DNA from: an uncultured Polaribacter sp.
Lineage (GTDB): Bacteria; Bacteroidota; Bacteroidia; Flavobacteriales; Flavobacteriaceae
Reading direction: 5' to 3'
Assembly (NCBI RefSeq): GCF_947501385.1
Contig: NZ_CANMVP010000021.1
Coordinates: 23,246 to 87,245 of the forward strand
DNA: 64,000 nt
Shown here: piece after piece, positions 10,901 through 20,716 of the stretch
How the letters are laid out: the number at the start of each line of letters is the position of its first letter
How positions within the stretch are numbered: position 1 is the first letter of the stretch
Made by a program: the position numbers and the translations under genes
The notes under the pieces: generated by a model
Seen by the model: the letters and a program-made list of their open reading frames with translations, nothing else
Told to the model about the DNA's origin: nothing
Databases searched by the model: none

Positions 10901-11199
10901 AGTAATAATTCTTTTTGTAATTCAGCTACTTTTATAGGAGTTGGTCTTCCTAATTTAGGATTCATAGTAAGAATCCATTGCTCTTCATTATATTTATTAG
11001 GTGGTATGCCTAAACTTTTTCTTTCATTTTTAGATAATTTTAATGTTTCTTTAAATGGATTTTTTTCTATATTTTTTGCATGTAACTCTTTTAGCCTGTC
11101 AATTGAATTTACTGGAGTATTTATATTAACATAAATAATAGCAAATAATACTATACCAAGAGCTAAAATTAGAATAGGTAGTTTGTTTTTTTTTATCAT
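7984..11199 (-). CDS. Large secreted protein with BNR/VPS10-like beta-propeller repeats, an embedded PA domain and a C-terminal type A T9SS sorting domain
   Basis: SxDGGxTW repeats ([33 protein letters not shown]); PA-like [42 protein letters not shown]; C-terminus [11 protein letters not shown]...[21 protein letters not shown]. Confidence 0.85.
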   Translation of the reverse strand: [1071 protein letters not shown]

Positions 11200-11270
11200 A
11201 ATTAATTGTTAAGCAAAATACCCCTGTAAAATAATTTACAGAGGTATTTTTTGTATTAATAAAATTATTT

Positions 11271-12167
11271 TTACAAAGGGGTTACTGTAAAATTATAACC
11301 ACTTTTAGTTATTGTTGCTACTGCTGTTTCTGCTGGAGTTCCAGAAACAGATTCTATAGAACTAAGAGTAAATGTGTCTGCAATAGTAAACTCTCCTGAA
11401 TCAGAATTTGACTGACTGTAACTTACAGTAACAGGAACTGGTTCTGTAAGATCATAAACTGTAAATGGGTTATCATATACCTCAAGTACCAGAAAGTATT
11501 CTCCGTCAGGTAAATTTTCCATAGTAGAATCTGTTTCAGTACAAGAACCAGTAGCTCCTAAAGTTTGAACAAAGAGTCCTGCATTTGTATATAACAGTAC
11601 ATCAAAATCTATGTTACAAAAATCTAAAGTAACATCTGTAGGTCCTGCAGCTTCAAAAGTGTAAGACCCAGCCCAAGTTGTAGTAAACATCAATGTATCA
11701 TCAATTTGATCATTATTAATTGTTACTGGTAAATTATATTCACTAGCTAAATTAAAATTACCATCTGTTACCGCTGATAAGACGAATGTCTCTGTACCTT
11801 CGATATCACCATTTCTATTGATTGATAATTCTGTAGAAGCTGTAGTAGCCCCAGCAGGTATTTTAATTTCACCTATAGTATAATCATCACTGTCAGCATT
11901 ACCACTAGTTTGTACAAATGATATTATTGCATCTAAAGGTTGTGGTTCCATTAAGCTTGCACTTACAGTTGCTGTATAAGTATCAAGGTCATCTACATCA
12001 ATTAAAGTTTCATTAAAAGTGTAAGATGCCTGTGAACTAGATAAGGTTACTGTTGCATCGGTCCAAGACATTTTTGAGGCACCAGTATAATCATCATTGT
12101 TTTCGCAAGATGTAATAATAATACCACCCAAAATGGCAAAACATACGTATTTTATAATATTTTTCAT
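11271..12167 (-). CDS. Lipoprotein with Calx-beta-like domain
   Basis: MKNIIKYVCFAILGGIIITSCENND lipobox; SGNADSDDYTIGEIKIPAGATTASTELSINRNGDIEGTETFVLSA Calx-beta-like motif. Confidence 0.7.
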   Translation of the reverse strand: MKNIIKYVCFAILGGIIITSCENNDDYTGASKMSWTDATVTLSSSQASYTFNETLIDVDDLDTYTATVSASLMEPQPLDAIISFVQTSGNADSDDYTIGEIKIPAGATTASTELSINRNGDIEGTETFVLSAVTDGNFNLASEYNLPVTINNDQIDDTLMFTTTWAGSYTFEAAGPTDVTLDFCNIDFDVLLYTNAGLFVQTLGATGSCTETDSTMENLPDGEYFLVLEVYDNPFTVYDLTEPVPVTVSYSQSNSDSGEFTIADTFTLSSIESVSGTPAETAVATITKSGYNFTVTPL

Positions 12168-12179
12168 TTTTATTTTATT

Positions 12180-13052
12180 TTATAATTTTGTATAAACTCC
12201 AGTACATTCTATTTTTGTAGCTCCCCCAGAGAATTCTATAATGTAATAGATTTTTAAATCACCAGTTGTTGAATCTACACTACCGTCAGCAAAATTATAA
12301 ACTTGGTTACTATAAAATCCTTGAGCTAGTCCTTGTTGAGGTACATTTAAAGTACCACAAACATCGCTAAAATTAAATCCTTGATCAGGAGCAGGAAGTC
12401 CGTCAGGGCTTGCCCACCTGTAAGTAGTAGTAGTTTTATATACTCCTGGACTAACTTCAGTTATTATTTCATTAGGAAAAGTAATGTCATGATTAAAATT
12501 AGAAGTAAATCTTAAGCTATATACACCAGCTAGAGCAGAGGCACAATTTACAGTTACATCATACTTACTAAAATTAGAACCCTGATAAAATACATTTCCA
12601 GAGTTTGTGAAAACTTTGACTTTAAAATTAATCTGATTTCCGATTCTTACGTTTTTTAGATCAACGTTTAAACCTTCAAAGTAATCACTTACAGAATCAA
12701 AACTAGTGGAAATAGGCAATGTTTCAGATTCTATTACCACAACTTCTTCTCCACCCTCAAAAGATTTTACAATCTGATATTTAGCAACGTTACTGGGTAT
12801 TTGACCTGGTAAAACAGATAAATTAAGTGTTAATTCTGCATTGGCATCAGTTAAAGCAACTTCAGATGTTTCTAAATCTGCTGGATTTAGAGCGTTTCCT
12901 AATAATTTACCTGATGTACCAGATAAAGTTGTTATTACTCCTTCTGCTACTATACCAGCATCTACGTCTAGTGAATCCTCACTGTCTTCACAAGAAGTAA
13001 ACGTCATAAAGATTGAAAGGAAAAATATTGATAAAATTTTTATTTTTTTCAT
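12180..13052 (-). CDS. Hypothetical lipoprotein in a SusCD locus
   Basis: MKKIKILSIFFLSIFMTFTSCEDSED lipobox; collinear with SusD and SusC. Confidence 0.7.
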   Translation of the reverse strand: MKKIKILSIFFLSIFMTFTSCEDSEDSLDVDAGIVAEGVITTLSGTSGKLLGNALNPADLETSEVALTDANAELTLNLSVLPGQIPSNVAKYQIVKSFEGGEEVVVIESETLPISTSFDSVSDYFEGLNVDLKNVRIGNQINFKVKVFTNSGNVFYQGSNFSKYDVTVNCASALAGVYSLRFTSNFNHDITFPNEIITEVSPGVYKTTTTYRWASPDGLPAPDQGFNFSDVCGTLNVPQQGLAQGFYSNQVYNFADGSVDSTTGDLKIYYIIEFSGGATKIECTGVYTKL

Positions 13053-13078
13053 TTTTTTATATATTTATTATTAATATG

Positions 13079-14521
13079 TTATTGCCAGAATAAAGGTGAA
13101 GTTAACTCATCACCATTAATCTTAGAAGCGCCAGCATCATAACTTGTCTTATTTAAAGAAGGTTCTGTTGTTGGATAAAACAAACGAGATGGAATTTGCG
13201 TTAGTATTGCTTCTGTAGCTGGTGTTAAAGCTGGAATTTTATTTCTTCTCCATTCTGTCCACGTTTCAAAACCTTGGCCAAATAAAGCAATCCATTCTTG
13301 TATCGCAATTTTTTCTGTCGCATCAGCTTTAGTTGCATAATTTAAAGATGCTTGATTTAAATAAGCTAGTGCATCACCTGAAGCTACGCCATTGAATTCA
13401 AGATTTGCTGTTATTCCTTTTTTATACCAATCTAAAGAACCTGTAATTCCTCCAGAAACAAAACCTTCATTCATAGCTTCAGCAATTAATAAACTTAATT
13501 GTGAATAAGATAATAATACACCAGGAAGTGTTGGCTGTAAATAAAAATCTCCTAAAGGTGAAATATTTGCATAAGTATAACCTAAGCCTTCGTTTGGTAA
13601 AGTAGTTTGAGCACCAAATCCTGATGGCTTCCCTACAATCTCGTCATCCGCATTTAATCCTGCATATACTTCCAACCTAGGATCATTTAAATCTTCTAAT
13701 ATATCAACTAAAACAGAATTAATTTTGTATTCTGGTCTGTTACCGTCTACAACAGTTTCCCAAATTGGGTTTGCATCTGGTGCTGCTGATAAATAAGTAA
13801 GCTGCGCACTATCATCATTAGATGTAAACATTTTACCCATTAAAGATCGCAACTCAGCATTGACACTTCTAGTCGAAGAAATTCTCATTAAAGCTCTAAA
13901 CTTTAAAGAATTTGCTAACTTATACCATTTAGATACGTCACCTCCATAAAAAAGATCTGAACTAGCTACTATTGTACCATCACTATTACTAAGTAACGCC
14001 GCAGCATCCGTTAACAATTTAATTACACCTTCATATACAACTGCCTCATCATCATAAACAGGTTGTAAAATGTCACCATTGATAGCTTCCGTGAATGGAA
14101 CAGGTCCATAAAAATCTACTAATGTTTGAAAACCTATTGCCTTCATAACAAGTGCAGCACCTTTCAGACTATTATTTCCTTCAGCTTCTGCTAAATCAAA
14201 CATAGCACTAGACTCAGAAATAACGCTCGCATACATATTATTCCAAATGGCATCTATATTACCTCTTCTTGGTATGTATCTTGCCTCATCATTATATTGT
14301 ACTTTAGACCAATGTTGTGCCCAACATGCTCCCATGTCACCACCTAACTGCATACCGTACATTGTATTAATGAATATTCTTTGGGGCCCTCCTAATAGTA
14401 AATGTGCAGGAACAGCGGTGGAATTATTGGGATCCACATTTAGCTCTTCGAACCCTCTATCACAACCTGTGATTAGGATAAAGCTCAAAAGAGTATATAA
14501 AACTATATTTATTTTTTTCAT
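13079..14521 (-). CDS. SusD/RagB-family outer membrane lipoprotein (SusD-like_2 type)
   Basis: LITGCDRGFEELNVDPNNST N-terminus, WAQHWSKVQYNDEARY, C-terminal WIALFGQGFETWTEWRRNKIP; next to a SusC homolog. Confidence 0.9.
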   Translation of the reverse strand: MKKINIVLYTLLSFILITGCDRGFEELNVDPNNSTAVPAHLLLGGPQRIFINTMYGMQLGGDMGACWAQHWSKVQYNDEARYIPRRGNIDAIWNNMYASVISESSAMFDLAEAEGNNSLKGAALVMKAIGFQTLVDFYGPVPFTEAINGDILQPVYDDEAVVYEGVIKLLTDAAALLSNSDGTIVASSDLFYGGDVSKWYKLANSLKFRALMRISSTRSVNAELRSLMGKMFTSNDDSAQLTYLSAAPDANPIWETVVDGNRPEYKINSVLVDILEDLNDPRLEVYAGLNADDEIVGKPSGFGAQTTLPNEGLGYTYANISPLGDFYLQPTLPGVLLSYSQLSLLIAEAMNEGFVSGGITGSLDWYKKGITANLEFNGVASGDALAYLNQASLNYATKADATEKIAIQEWIALFGQGFETWTEWRRNKIPALTPATEAILTQIPSRLFYPTTEPSLNKTSYDAGASKINGDELTSPLFWQ

Positions 14522-14541
14522 GATGTTTTTGTATTTTTCAA

Positions 14542-17500
14542 TTAAAATCTTAAGTTGATATTAAAACCAATATTTCTAGCAGAAGGTGATTGACCAAATT
14601 CCTGACCCTGATTACCGTTAGAACTACTAAAACCAGTCTCTGGATCAATATGTGGCGCTCTCTTGAATAGAATAGCTAGATTTCTTCCCACAACCGAGAA
14701 TTTTAGTGATTGAACGATTGAATTAGAAAGATATCTTTGAGGCAATGAATACCCTAATGATACTTGTCTTAATTTAACATAAGATGCATCAAAAATTGCG
14801 CTAGACTCAACTCCATTTGAAAACGAAGCTTGATTGTATGCTTTTGCCGATACGGCTACATTGTTTGGTACAAATCCACCATTGCCATCAGACATAACAC
14901 CGTTTCCAACAACACCAGTCTCACGACCTATTATCGTTTCAGATAATGTACCAGCATATCTACCCCAAGAATAACTCATACTATGCACGTCTCCACCAAT
15001 TTTTGCGTCGACTAGAGTAGAAAAATCAAAATCTTTGTAACGGAAAGAAAAGTTTGCACCACCAGTCCAATCTGGAGCAATATTACCAACTACTTGTTGA
15101 TCATCGTTCACTAAAGGTAATCCATTTTGATATATTACTTGACCATCATCTGTTCTTTCAAAATCTCTACCAATTAAAGTTCCGTATGGCTGCCCTGGTC
15201 TAGCTTCTAAACTAATTCCCCATTGACCACCTAAAACATAGGTATCTAATCCATCTAAAGAAGTAACTTCATTTACATTTCTTGCGAAGTTTAAGTCAAC
15301 ATCAAAAGAAAAGTTCTCATTTTTAACAATAGTTCCTCCCAACTGCAATTCTATCCCAGTATTTTGCATGTCTGCGATATTATCCCAAACACTTGTAAAG
15401 CCAGTTGCTGCAGAAACCTGAATAGGTACTAACAAGTCCTCACTTTTTTGATCATAGTATGTTGCGCTAAAACGTAATCTATTTCTAAACATCTTTAAAT
15501 CTAGACCAAATTCAACTCCAGTTACAGTTTCAGCTTTTAAATTTGGATTAAATTGAGTATTAGGAACACTTGCTTGATTTCCAAACCCTGAATTGTTTAA
15601 TCCGAAAGTTTGGTTTAAAGAATAAGCTCCTAAAGCTCCTGTACTACCAACTTGAGACCAACCACCTCTAATTTTAAGAAGATTTATGTTGTTTTCTTTA
15701 AGGTTTTCAAAAACATCAGATAATAAAACAGATGCAGCAACCGATGGGTAAAAGAATGAATTATTAGCTACTGGTAAAATACTAGACCAGTCATTTCTAG
15801 CTGTAAAGTCTATAAAAATCATATCTTTAAATGAAATTTGTCCCGTACCATAGAAACTATTTATCTGTTGATCGCTGTGATAATTACTCAATACAGCTGT
15901 AGAACCCGTTTGTAAATTAGATAAATTGTACAAGTTTGGTAATTCTAAATTTGGTAGATTACCAAGAACATTATCTAGAGTTCTATTCATGTGATTACCA
16001 CCAAAGCTTAATGAAAGACCAATACTTTCTGATATTGTATTATTATAATTGAAGAGGAAATTTGCATTTATTTCTTCAAATCTTCTAATTCTTTCAGTAT
16101 AAGACCCATTTTGTGCATTATTACTACCAACAGCTTGTCTATTAGTTGTTCTCTGGCTAAAACCATCTACTCCTAACATTGTAGTTAATGATAAATGTTC
16201 TGTAAGTTGAGAGTCCGTGGTAATGTTTCCAATGATACGATCTTTTTCAAAAGTATTTGTATTGGTTTCTAAAACCCAGTAAGGATTGTTTTGAAAATTA
16301 TGATTCCAGTTTAATGGAGTGCCTGCCGCTGCTGTGCCTTCTGGAGCAAGTGGAAAGTTTCTCCAATCTTTCAAATCAGAAAAATTAACTTGTCTAGCAG
16401 ACCATATAAATTGTTGAAAAGGGTTTTCATTATTATATCCAGTAATCGGAATGTTATCACTATCTTGATTTATATAATTTAATGAAATACCTGCTTTTAT
16501 ATATTCTCCAATATCCATAGACCCACTTAGACCAACAGTGAATTTTTTAAATTCAGTAAAAGGAATCATACCCTTTTGCTCACTATTACCTAATGATAAT
16601 CTAAAAGAACCACTTGTAACAGACACATTATTTGAAAGGTTTATACCTGTATTCAAAAAATCTCTTACGTTATCAGGATGAGAAATCCAAGGAGTAGGGT
16701 TTCCGTTATTGGTTAGTTGAGAATCCCATTGAACAAATTCAAAACCTGCATCTAAAGCTGGACCCCAACTTTCATCAACACCATCACCGATACCACCACT
16801 AGCACCATCTACATATTTAAAGTTATTTGTATCTCCTCCTTGTCCATAAGAATTTTGATAATCAGGTAACAATAAAGGGTTAGAAAAAGTTACGTTTGTA
16901 TTAATAGAAACACCAAATTTTCTATTCACATTTCCCCTTTTTGTAGTAATAACTATTACACCATTACCAGCTCTTAGTCCATACAAAGCGGCAGCATTTG
17001 GCCCCTTTAAAACAGTAATGGATTCAATATCATCTGGGTTAATATCCGCAGCTCCGTTTGGTAAATCTACTCCACCACCAGAACCAGCATTTCCAAAAGT
17101 ACTATTACTAATCGGAACCCCATCTACTACATACAAAGGTTCATTATTACCAGTAATAGAAGAATTACCTCTTAAAACAATTCTAGAAGATGCGCCAACA
17201 CTTCCCGAAGTTCCAGTAACTTGAACACCAGCAATCTTACCACTAATAGAGTTTGTAATATTACTCTCTCGTGCTTCTGTTAAATCTCCTCCTTTAATAC
17301 TTTGTACAGAGTATCCTAAGGCTTTTTCTTCTCTTTTAATACCGAAAGCTGTAACAACAATCTCATCTAATACATTAGAATCTTCCTCTAATTTAATATT
17401 AATAATATTTGAGTTACCTACTGTTCTTTCTACAGGTTTAAAACCTAAATATCTATAAACCAAAACGTCTCCTGTTTTAGCTGTTATAGAATATTTACCG

Positions 17501-17670
17501 TCAAAATTTGTTTCGGTACCAGTATTTGTACCTTTAATTACAACACTAACTCCTGGTAATGCTCCTGATTCATCAGAAACTAACCCAGAAACAGTCTTAG
17601 TCTGCGCAAAATTTATTTGCACAACAAACGCTAATAAAAGCGTTAAAATCCCATTAAACTTTGTCTTCAT
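14542..17670 (-). CDS. SusC/RagA-family TonB-linked outer membrane protein (likely start at 17670)
   Basis: Carboxypeptidase-D-like GLVSDESGALPGVSVVIKGTNTGTETNFDGKYSI, plug motif VLKGPNAAALYGLRAGNGVIVITTKRG, C-terminal aromatic barrel strand. Confidence 0.95.
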   Translation of the reverse strand: MKTKFNGILTLLLAFVVQINFAQTKTVSGLVSDESGALPGVSVVIKGTNTGTETNFDGKYSITAKTGDVLVYRYLGFKPVERTVGNSNIINIKLEEDSNVLDEIVVTAFGIKREEKALGYSVQSIKGGDLTEARESNITNSISGKIAGVQVTGTSGSVGASSRIVLRGNSSITGNNEPLYVVDGVPISNSTFGNAGSGGGVDLPNGAADINPDDIESITVLKGPNAAALYGLRAGNGVIVITTKRGNVNRKFGVSINTNVTFSNPLLLPDYQNSYGQGGDTNNFKYVDGASGGIGDGVDESWGPALDAGFEFVQWDSQLTNNGNPTPWISHPDNVRDFLNTGINLSNNVSVTSGSFRLSLGNSEQKGMIPFTEFKKFTVGLSGSMDIGEYIKAGISLNYINQDSDNIPITGYNNENPFQQFIWSARQVNFSDLKDWRNFPLAPEGTAAAGTPLNWNHNFQNNPYWVLETNTNTFEKDRIIGNITTDSQLTEHLSLTTMLGVDGFSQRTTNRQAVGSNNAQNGSYTERIRRFEEINANFLFNYNNTISESIGLSLSFGGNHMNRTLDNVLGNLPNLELPNLYNLSNLQTGSTAVLSNYHSDQQINSFYGTGQISFKDMIFIDFTARNDWSSILPVANNSFFYPSVAASVLLSDVFENLKENNINLLKIRGGWSQVGSTGALGAYSLNQTFGLNNSGFGNQASVPNTQFNPNLKAETVTGVEFGLDLKMFRNRLRFSATYYDQKSEDLLVPIQVSAATGFTSVWDNIADMQNTGIELQLGGTIVKNENFSFDVDLNFARNVNEVTSLDGLDTYVLGGQWGISLEARPGQPYGTLIGRDFERTDDGQVIYQNGLPLVNDDQQVVGNIAPDWTGGANFSFRYKDFDFSTLVDAKIGGDVHSMSYSWGRYAGTLSETIIGRETGVVGNGVMSDGNGGFVPNNVAVSAKAYNQASFSNGVESSAIFDASYVKLRQVSLGYSLPQRYLSNSIVQSLKFSVVGRNLAILFKRAPHIDPETGFSSSNGNQGQEFGQSPSARNIGFNINLRF

Positions 17671-17897
17671 TTTATAATTATTTGAATTAATTACGTCAAA
17701 AGTCATAAATAAAACTTAAAACACCAACTTTTTAACACTAAAATGTCAAAAAAAAGTTAATTTGTTGTTAATCAAAGAGACCAAATGTTAAATTTTGATA
17801 AAACATACTTACTTTAAGATCAAAAACTGTTTTCGTATGATAAGTAGATACCTTTTCTATTCCCTTACAATAGTATTTCACTTTTAATTTACTGAAA

Positions 17898-19586
17898 TTA
17901 AAAATAATTAACCCAATTTACAAAGAATTGGATATTATTAAAATTTAGTGAGGTTTTTGAACTGGTTCCTACAGAAGTAGTTATGTTTATTTGCGAATTA
18001 TTCGTATTAAATAAATAACCAATACCTAAGGCAAACAATTTTTCTTCTTGTTTTGAAGTTGACACCAATGCCAAGTCTGTAATGGAGTATAAAAAAGATT
18101 TACTGGATGTTTTATATCGATATTCTATGTTTTGAAGAACGTAATTTTTAACGAAAATACTCTGCTCATTAAATCCTCTAATAGAATTATTACCACCGAT
18201 TCTAAACAATTCATTGTCGATATAATTTTCAGAAGATAATAAACCTGTTTTGTTTCTCGTGAAAATTGTATTTCTACTATTTAAATCGAAAAGATAAGAA
18301 ATTGTAGATTCTAATTTTATTTGATTGAATGATGCATTTGAATTTTTTCTTTTTCCAAAAGAAGGATTAATCTCAAGAAAGAATTTATTGTTGTTGAAAA
18401 AATCGTTTTTTAATAATTTGTATTGATATCCTAATCCAATAAAAATACTGCTAAATGTATCTATATTGTTAGTAGTTGTGTTTTCTAGTTCTTCTGAATT
18501 TTCTGACACAAAAGATAAAAATAAATTGGAGTTGTTTTTTATTTGATATTGTATCTTGGAATTTAGTTTTGTGTTTAAAAATGTTGAATCTTGTTTGTAG
18601 ATAGAGAAATTAATTTCAGAAGATACTTTTGTATTGAAAAGATAAGGAAGTTTGGTTGATAGTTTGAGTTCTTGTCTTTCGTTCCCAATACTGTTCCATA
18701 GCAGATTTAAACTTTCGCCAGTTTTAAAAAGGTTTTTTAGTTTCAGATCTAAATAACCCGTAAAAAGGAGTTTACCGCTATCTTGAGTTGTAAAATTGAT
18801 AAGACCATCGAAGCTATTTATTTTTTCCTTTTTTAGATACATATATATAAACGTAGAATCTTTTGTAAATAAAGTCTCTGGAGGTTTTATTTCAGAAGCA
18901 AAATCTAAACCTTTAGAAAGTGCAGAGATCTCTTTTAATTTAGTCCGATTAAAAGTTGTTTCGTTATTGATATTAAAATAATTTTTGATAAAGGCATTTG
19001 GAAAATCTTTGTATCCTTTTACAATGACTTTATTAATATTCCTTTTTTTAGATTTTAGAATAACAATGTCGGCGAATAAGGTCTTTTTATCAATTGTAAA
19101 ATTTTTTAAAGCAACTTTAGAAAAAGAACTCCCTTCTTTTTCTAGTACATCAGATATTTCATTTAAAGTAGCTTCTAGCTTACTAATTGGTATTGTAAGT
19201 TTTTTTTTGTGGTAAAAGATTTGGTCTAAAATAACTTTGGGAAGGTTCGTTTTGCTCAAAACAATAGTATCTAACTTTTCGTTTAGAGAAAAATAAGCTG
19301 TATGTTGTTTGTCATTTTTGACAATACTATCTAAAGTATTTAAAAAGTAACCATTTAATTTTAGGTATTTAGAAATTTTGGCTATTTCATTATAAATAGA
19401 AATACTGTCGGAGTGTTTATTTTTAAAATCAACTTTAGATAAAAAAATGTTTTCTTCTTGATGGATAGAAAACAATTTTAATTCAATTTTTTGTGCTATT
19501 ATTTCTGTTGAAACAAGAAGAATAATCAAAAAACTGAGGAAATGTATTCTTTTTCTAGTCAAGTTTATATGTATTTTGATACTCAA
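17898..19586 (-). CDS. BamA/TamA-family outer membrane protein (POTRA plus surface-antigen barrel)
   Basis: Signal peptide, POTRA-like N-terminal half, C-terminal RIGGNNSIRGFNEQSIF motif of the BamA/FhaC superfamily. Confidence 0.8.
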   Translation of the reverse strand: MSIKIHINLTRKRIHFLSFLIILLVSTEIIAQKIELKLFSIHQEENIFLSKVDFKNKHSDSISIYNEIAKISKYLKLNGYFLNTLDSIVKNDKQHTAYFSLNEKLDTIVLSKTNLPKVILDQIFYHKKKLTIPISKLEATLNEISDVLEKEGSSFSKVALKNFTIDKKTLFADIVILKSKKRNINKVIVKGYKDFPNAFIKNYFNINNETTFNRTKLKEISALSKGLDFASEIKPPETLFTKDSTFIYMYLKKEKINSFDGLINFTTQDSGKLLFTGYLDLKLKNLFKTGESLNLLWNSIGNERQELKLSTKLPYLFNTKVSSEINFSIYKQDSTFLNTKLNSKIQYQIKNNSNLFLSFVSENSEELENTTTNNIDTFSSIFIGLGYQYKLLKNDFFNNNKFFLEINPSFGKRKNSNASFNQIKLESTISYLFDLNSRNTIFTRNKTGLLSSENYIDNELFRIGGNNSIRGFNEQSIFVKNYVLQNIEYRYKTSSKSFLYSITDLALVSTSKQEEKLFALGIGYLFNTNNSQINITTSVGTSSKTSLNFNNIQFFVNWVNYF

Positions 19587-19652
19587 AAGTAGAGTAAAAG
19601 GATGAAAGGTTTATAAATAAAAATGCATTTTTGAAAAAATAACTTACTGATA

Positions 19653-19683
19653 TTTGTATAATTATAAAATAGTTGTACATTTG
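19653..19683 (+). promoter_or_regulatory. Bacteroidetes-type sigma-ABfr promoter for rpsL
   Basis: TTTG (19653-19656), 19-nt spacer, TACATTTG (19676-19683), matching TTTG-N19-TAnnTTTG. Confidence 0.75.
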
Positions 19684-19741
19684 CAAACCCTTAAAATAGG
19701 GTAAAAGTTTAATTATAAACGAAAAACAGGAATTATATAGT

Positions 19742-20116
19742 ATGCCAACTATTCAACAATTAGTTCGTAAAGGAAGAACCAAAATAACTAAGAAGAGTAA
19801 ATCGGCTGCTTTGTCGTCTTGTCCTCAAAGACGTGGAGTTTGTACACGTGTTTATACTACAACACCAAAGAAACCTAATTCAGCAATGCGTAAAGTTGCA
19901 AGAGTTAGATTGACAAATGGTAATGAGATAAACGCATACATTCCAGGTGAAGGACATAACTTACAGGAGCACTCGATAGTATTAGTTAGAGGTGGAAGGG
20001 TAAAAGATTTGCCAGGAGTTAAATATCACGTAGTACGTGGTGCATTAGATACTGCAGGAGTTGAGGGTAGAACCCAACGTAGGTCTAAGTATGGAGCAAA
20101 ACGCCCAAAGAAGTAA
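19742..20116 (+). CDS. rpsL: 30S ribosomal protein S12
   Basis: [12 protein letters not shown]...[19 protein letters not shown]. Confidence 0.99.
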   Translation: MPTIQQLVRKGRTKITKKSKSAALSSCPQRRGVCTRVYTTTPKKPNSAMRKVARVRLTNGNEINAYIPGEGHNLQEHSIVLVRGGRVKDLPGVKYHVVRGALDTAGVEGRTQRRSKYGAKRPKK

Positions 20117-20231
20117 AAAAGTTAGAAGGTAAAAGTTAGAGGTTAGAAGTTTGAAGTAGAAACACAGAGGGCTAATAATTAATAATGAATAGCTAAATAA
20201 CTTAATTAATTAACTTTTTTAATGTAAAGAC

Positions 20232-20711
20232 ATGAGAAAAAGAGCAGCAAAAAAAAGAGTCTTATTACCAGATCCAAAATTTAACGATCAGCTAGTAACA
20301 CGTTTTGTGAATAACTTAATGTGGAGTGGTAAGAAGTCTGTAGCGTTCAAAGTGTTTTATGATGCGTTAGACATCGTAGAAGAAAGAAAAGGAGAAGACG
20401 AAGAAAAGTCGGCTTTAGAAATTTGGAAAGATGGTTTGTCAAATGTAATGCCTCACGTAGAAGTAAGATCTCGTCGTGTGGGTGGTGCAACATTCCAAAT
20501 TCCAATGCAAATTAGACCAGATCGTAAAGTATCTATGGCTATTAAATGGATGATTTTGTACACTCGTAAGAGAAACGAAAAAACCATGGCACAGCGTTTA
20601 GCTGCCGAAATCTTAGCTGCGGCTAAAGAAGAAGGAGCAGCAGTTAAAAAGCGTACAGATACTCATAAGATGGCAGAAGCTAACAAAGCATTCTCTCACT
20701 TTAGATTTTAA
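20232..20711 (+). CDS. rpsG: 30S ribosomal protein S7
   Basis: [19 protein letters not shown]...[16 protein letters not shown]. Confidence 0.99.
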   Translation: MRKRAAKKRVLLPDPKFNDQLVTRFVNNLMWSGKKSVAFKVFYDALDIVEERKGEDEEKSALEIWKDGLSNVMPHVEVRSRRVGGATFQIPMQIRPDRKVSMAIKWMILYTRKRNEKTMAQRLAAEILAAAKEEGAAVKKRTDTHKMAEANKAFSHFRF

Positions 20712-20716
20712 TAGAA

